A stretch of DNA of 5,180 bases from Acidimicrobiales bacterium (GTDB taxonomy: Bacteria > Actinomycetota > Acidimicrobiia > Acidimicrobiales > JANYDT01), in assembly GCA_025358985.1 (NCBI GenBank), contig JANYHQ010000227.1, positions 1 to 5,180 of the forward strand, written 5' to 3'. Below the pieces are notes generated by a model. The model saw nothing but the letters and a program-made list of their open reading frames with translations. It searched no databases and had not been told where the DNA came from. This document shows positions 4,715 to 5,180 of the stretch, one piece after another; the first letter of the stretch is position 1; each line of letters begins with the position of its first letter. A program made the position numbers and the translations under genes.

Positions 4715-5180
4715 GTGACTCAGCCTCCGTACGACGCCGTTCTGCTGGTTTCCTTCGGCGGTCCTGAGGGACCCGATGATGTGTTGCCCTTCATGGAGAA
4801 CGTCACCCGGGGCCGCGGCATCCCCCGGGAACGCCTCGAGGTGGTGAGCCGCCACTATCAACTCTTCGGTGGGGTCAGCCCCATCAACGCTCAGAATCGT
4901 GAGCTGATCGCTGCTTTGGAAACCGAACTGGCAAACGTGGGTATCGCTCTCCCCGTCTACTGGGGCAACCGCAACTGGGACCCGCTTCTGGCCGACACCA
5001 TCGAACGTATGCGCGCTGATGGTATCCAGCGAGCCATTGCATTTGTCACCGGTGCGTACTCATCGGCGTCGGGTTGTCGGCAATATCGTGAGGACATCAT
5101 CCGCGCTCAACAAGTGGTTGGACCCGGTGCGCCCACGGTGGACAAGTTGCGGGTGTTCTACAACCATCCGGGGTTCATAG
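4715..5180 (+). CDS. hemH: Ferrochelatase (HemH/CpfC), N-terminal part
   Basis: Partial gene: 155 codons from a GTG at 4715, still open at the window end. The enzyme inserts ferrous iron into a porphyrin; in actinobacteria the usual substrate is coproporphyrin III (CpfC) rather than protoporphyrin IX, so the product is probably coprohaem. Evidence is the N-terminal YDAVLLVSFGGPEGPDDVLPFMENVTRG run (6-33), the HYQLFGGVSPINAQNR block (47-62) that lines the porphyrin cleft, PVYWGNRNWDPLLADTI (80-96), and SSASGCRQYRED (116-127). The catalytic SAHSIP-type histidine and any C-terminal 2Fe-2S cysteines lie beyond the window. The GTG is chosen because it puts the YDAVLLVSFGG strand at the usual distance from the N-terminus and no ATG is available nearby; there is no clear Shine-Dalgarno. 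It starts 27 bases after the gltA stop, so read-through from gltA is likely. Confidence 0.93.
   Translation, partial: MTQPPYDAVLLVSFGGPEGPDDVLPFMENVTRGRGIPRERLEVVSRHYQLFGGVSPINAQNRELIAALETELANVGIALPVYWGNRNWDPLLADTIERMRADGIQRAIAFVTGAYSSASGCRQYREDIIRAQQVVGPGAPTVDKLRVFYNHPGFI

Noticed and set aside
1..5180. CRISPR array, insertion sequence, phage or toxin-antitoxin genes
   Set aside because: Reading both strands I saw no regularly spaced repeats, no transposase or integrase motifs and no small two-gene toxin-like pair; only the tRNA-adjacent remnant hints at past rearrangement.

Overview
The window looks like a housekeeping stretch of a high-GC actinobacterial chromosome. The codon bias is G/C-rich, two genes start with GTG, and several gene starts lack a Shine-Dalgarno and sit 6-7 bases after a -10-like hexamer, the layout of leaderless actinobacterial genes. 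The ferrochelatase N-terminus (YDAVLLVSFGGPEGPDDV) and the NudC look actinobacterial. An Acidimicrobiia-type aquatic or soil lineage is my best guess from general protein character; this is inference, not proof.

Layout. At 1-799 a minus-strand pair encodes a YfcD-like Nudix hydrolase followed, with a 4-base ATGA overlap, by the N-terminus of an 8-oxoguanine-deaminase-like amidohydrolase that leaves the window. Only 26 bases (800-825) separate this pair from the divergent NAD(H) pyrophosphatase gene nudC (826-1758). Positions 1759-2209 hold no intact protein gene: first a perfect 12-bp inverted repeat (probable bidirectional terminator), then the 3' remnant of a membrane-protein gene with no usable beginning, then a minus-strand tRNA-Lys(UUU), then a 17-base spacer with overlapping -10-like elements facing both ways. 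From 2210 to the end all genes are on the plus strand: a stand-alone class I glutamine amidotransferase, a small GNAT acetyltransferase, hexameric-type citrate synthase gltA, and the first 155 codons of ferrochelatase hemH/cpfC.

How they work together. The left half is enriched for nucleotide-related hydrolases (two Nudix enzymes and a purine-deaminase-like amidohydrolase), which suggests, but does not show, a role in clearing damaged or unneeded nucleotides and bases. The right half is central metabolism: citrate synthase feeds the TCA cycle and ferrochelatase inserts iron into porphyrin; the short gap between them suggests co-transcription. I found no CRISPR array, insertion sequence, phage gene or evident new defence system. 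The most unusual part is the 1.76-2.21 kb interval around the tRNA gene: a gene remnant directly at the tRNA 3' end, a tRNA with atypical tertiary-contact bases, and a very compact divergent promoter.
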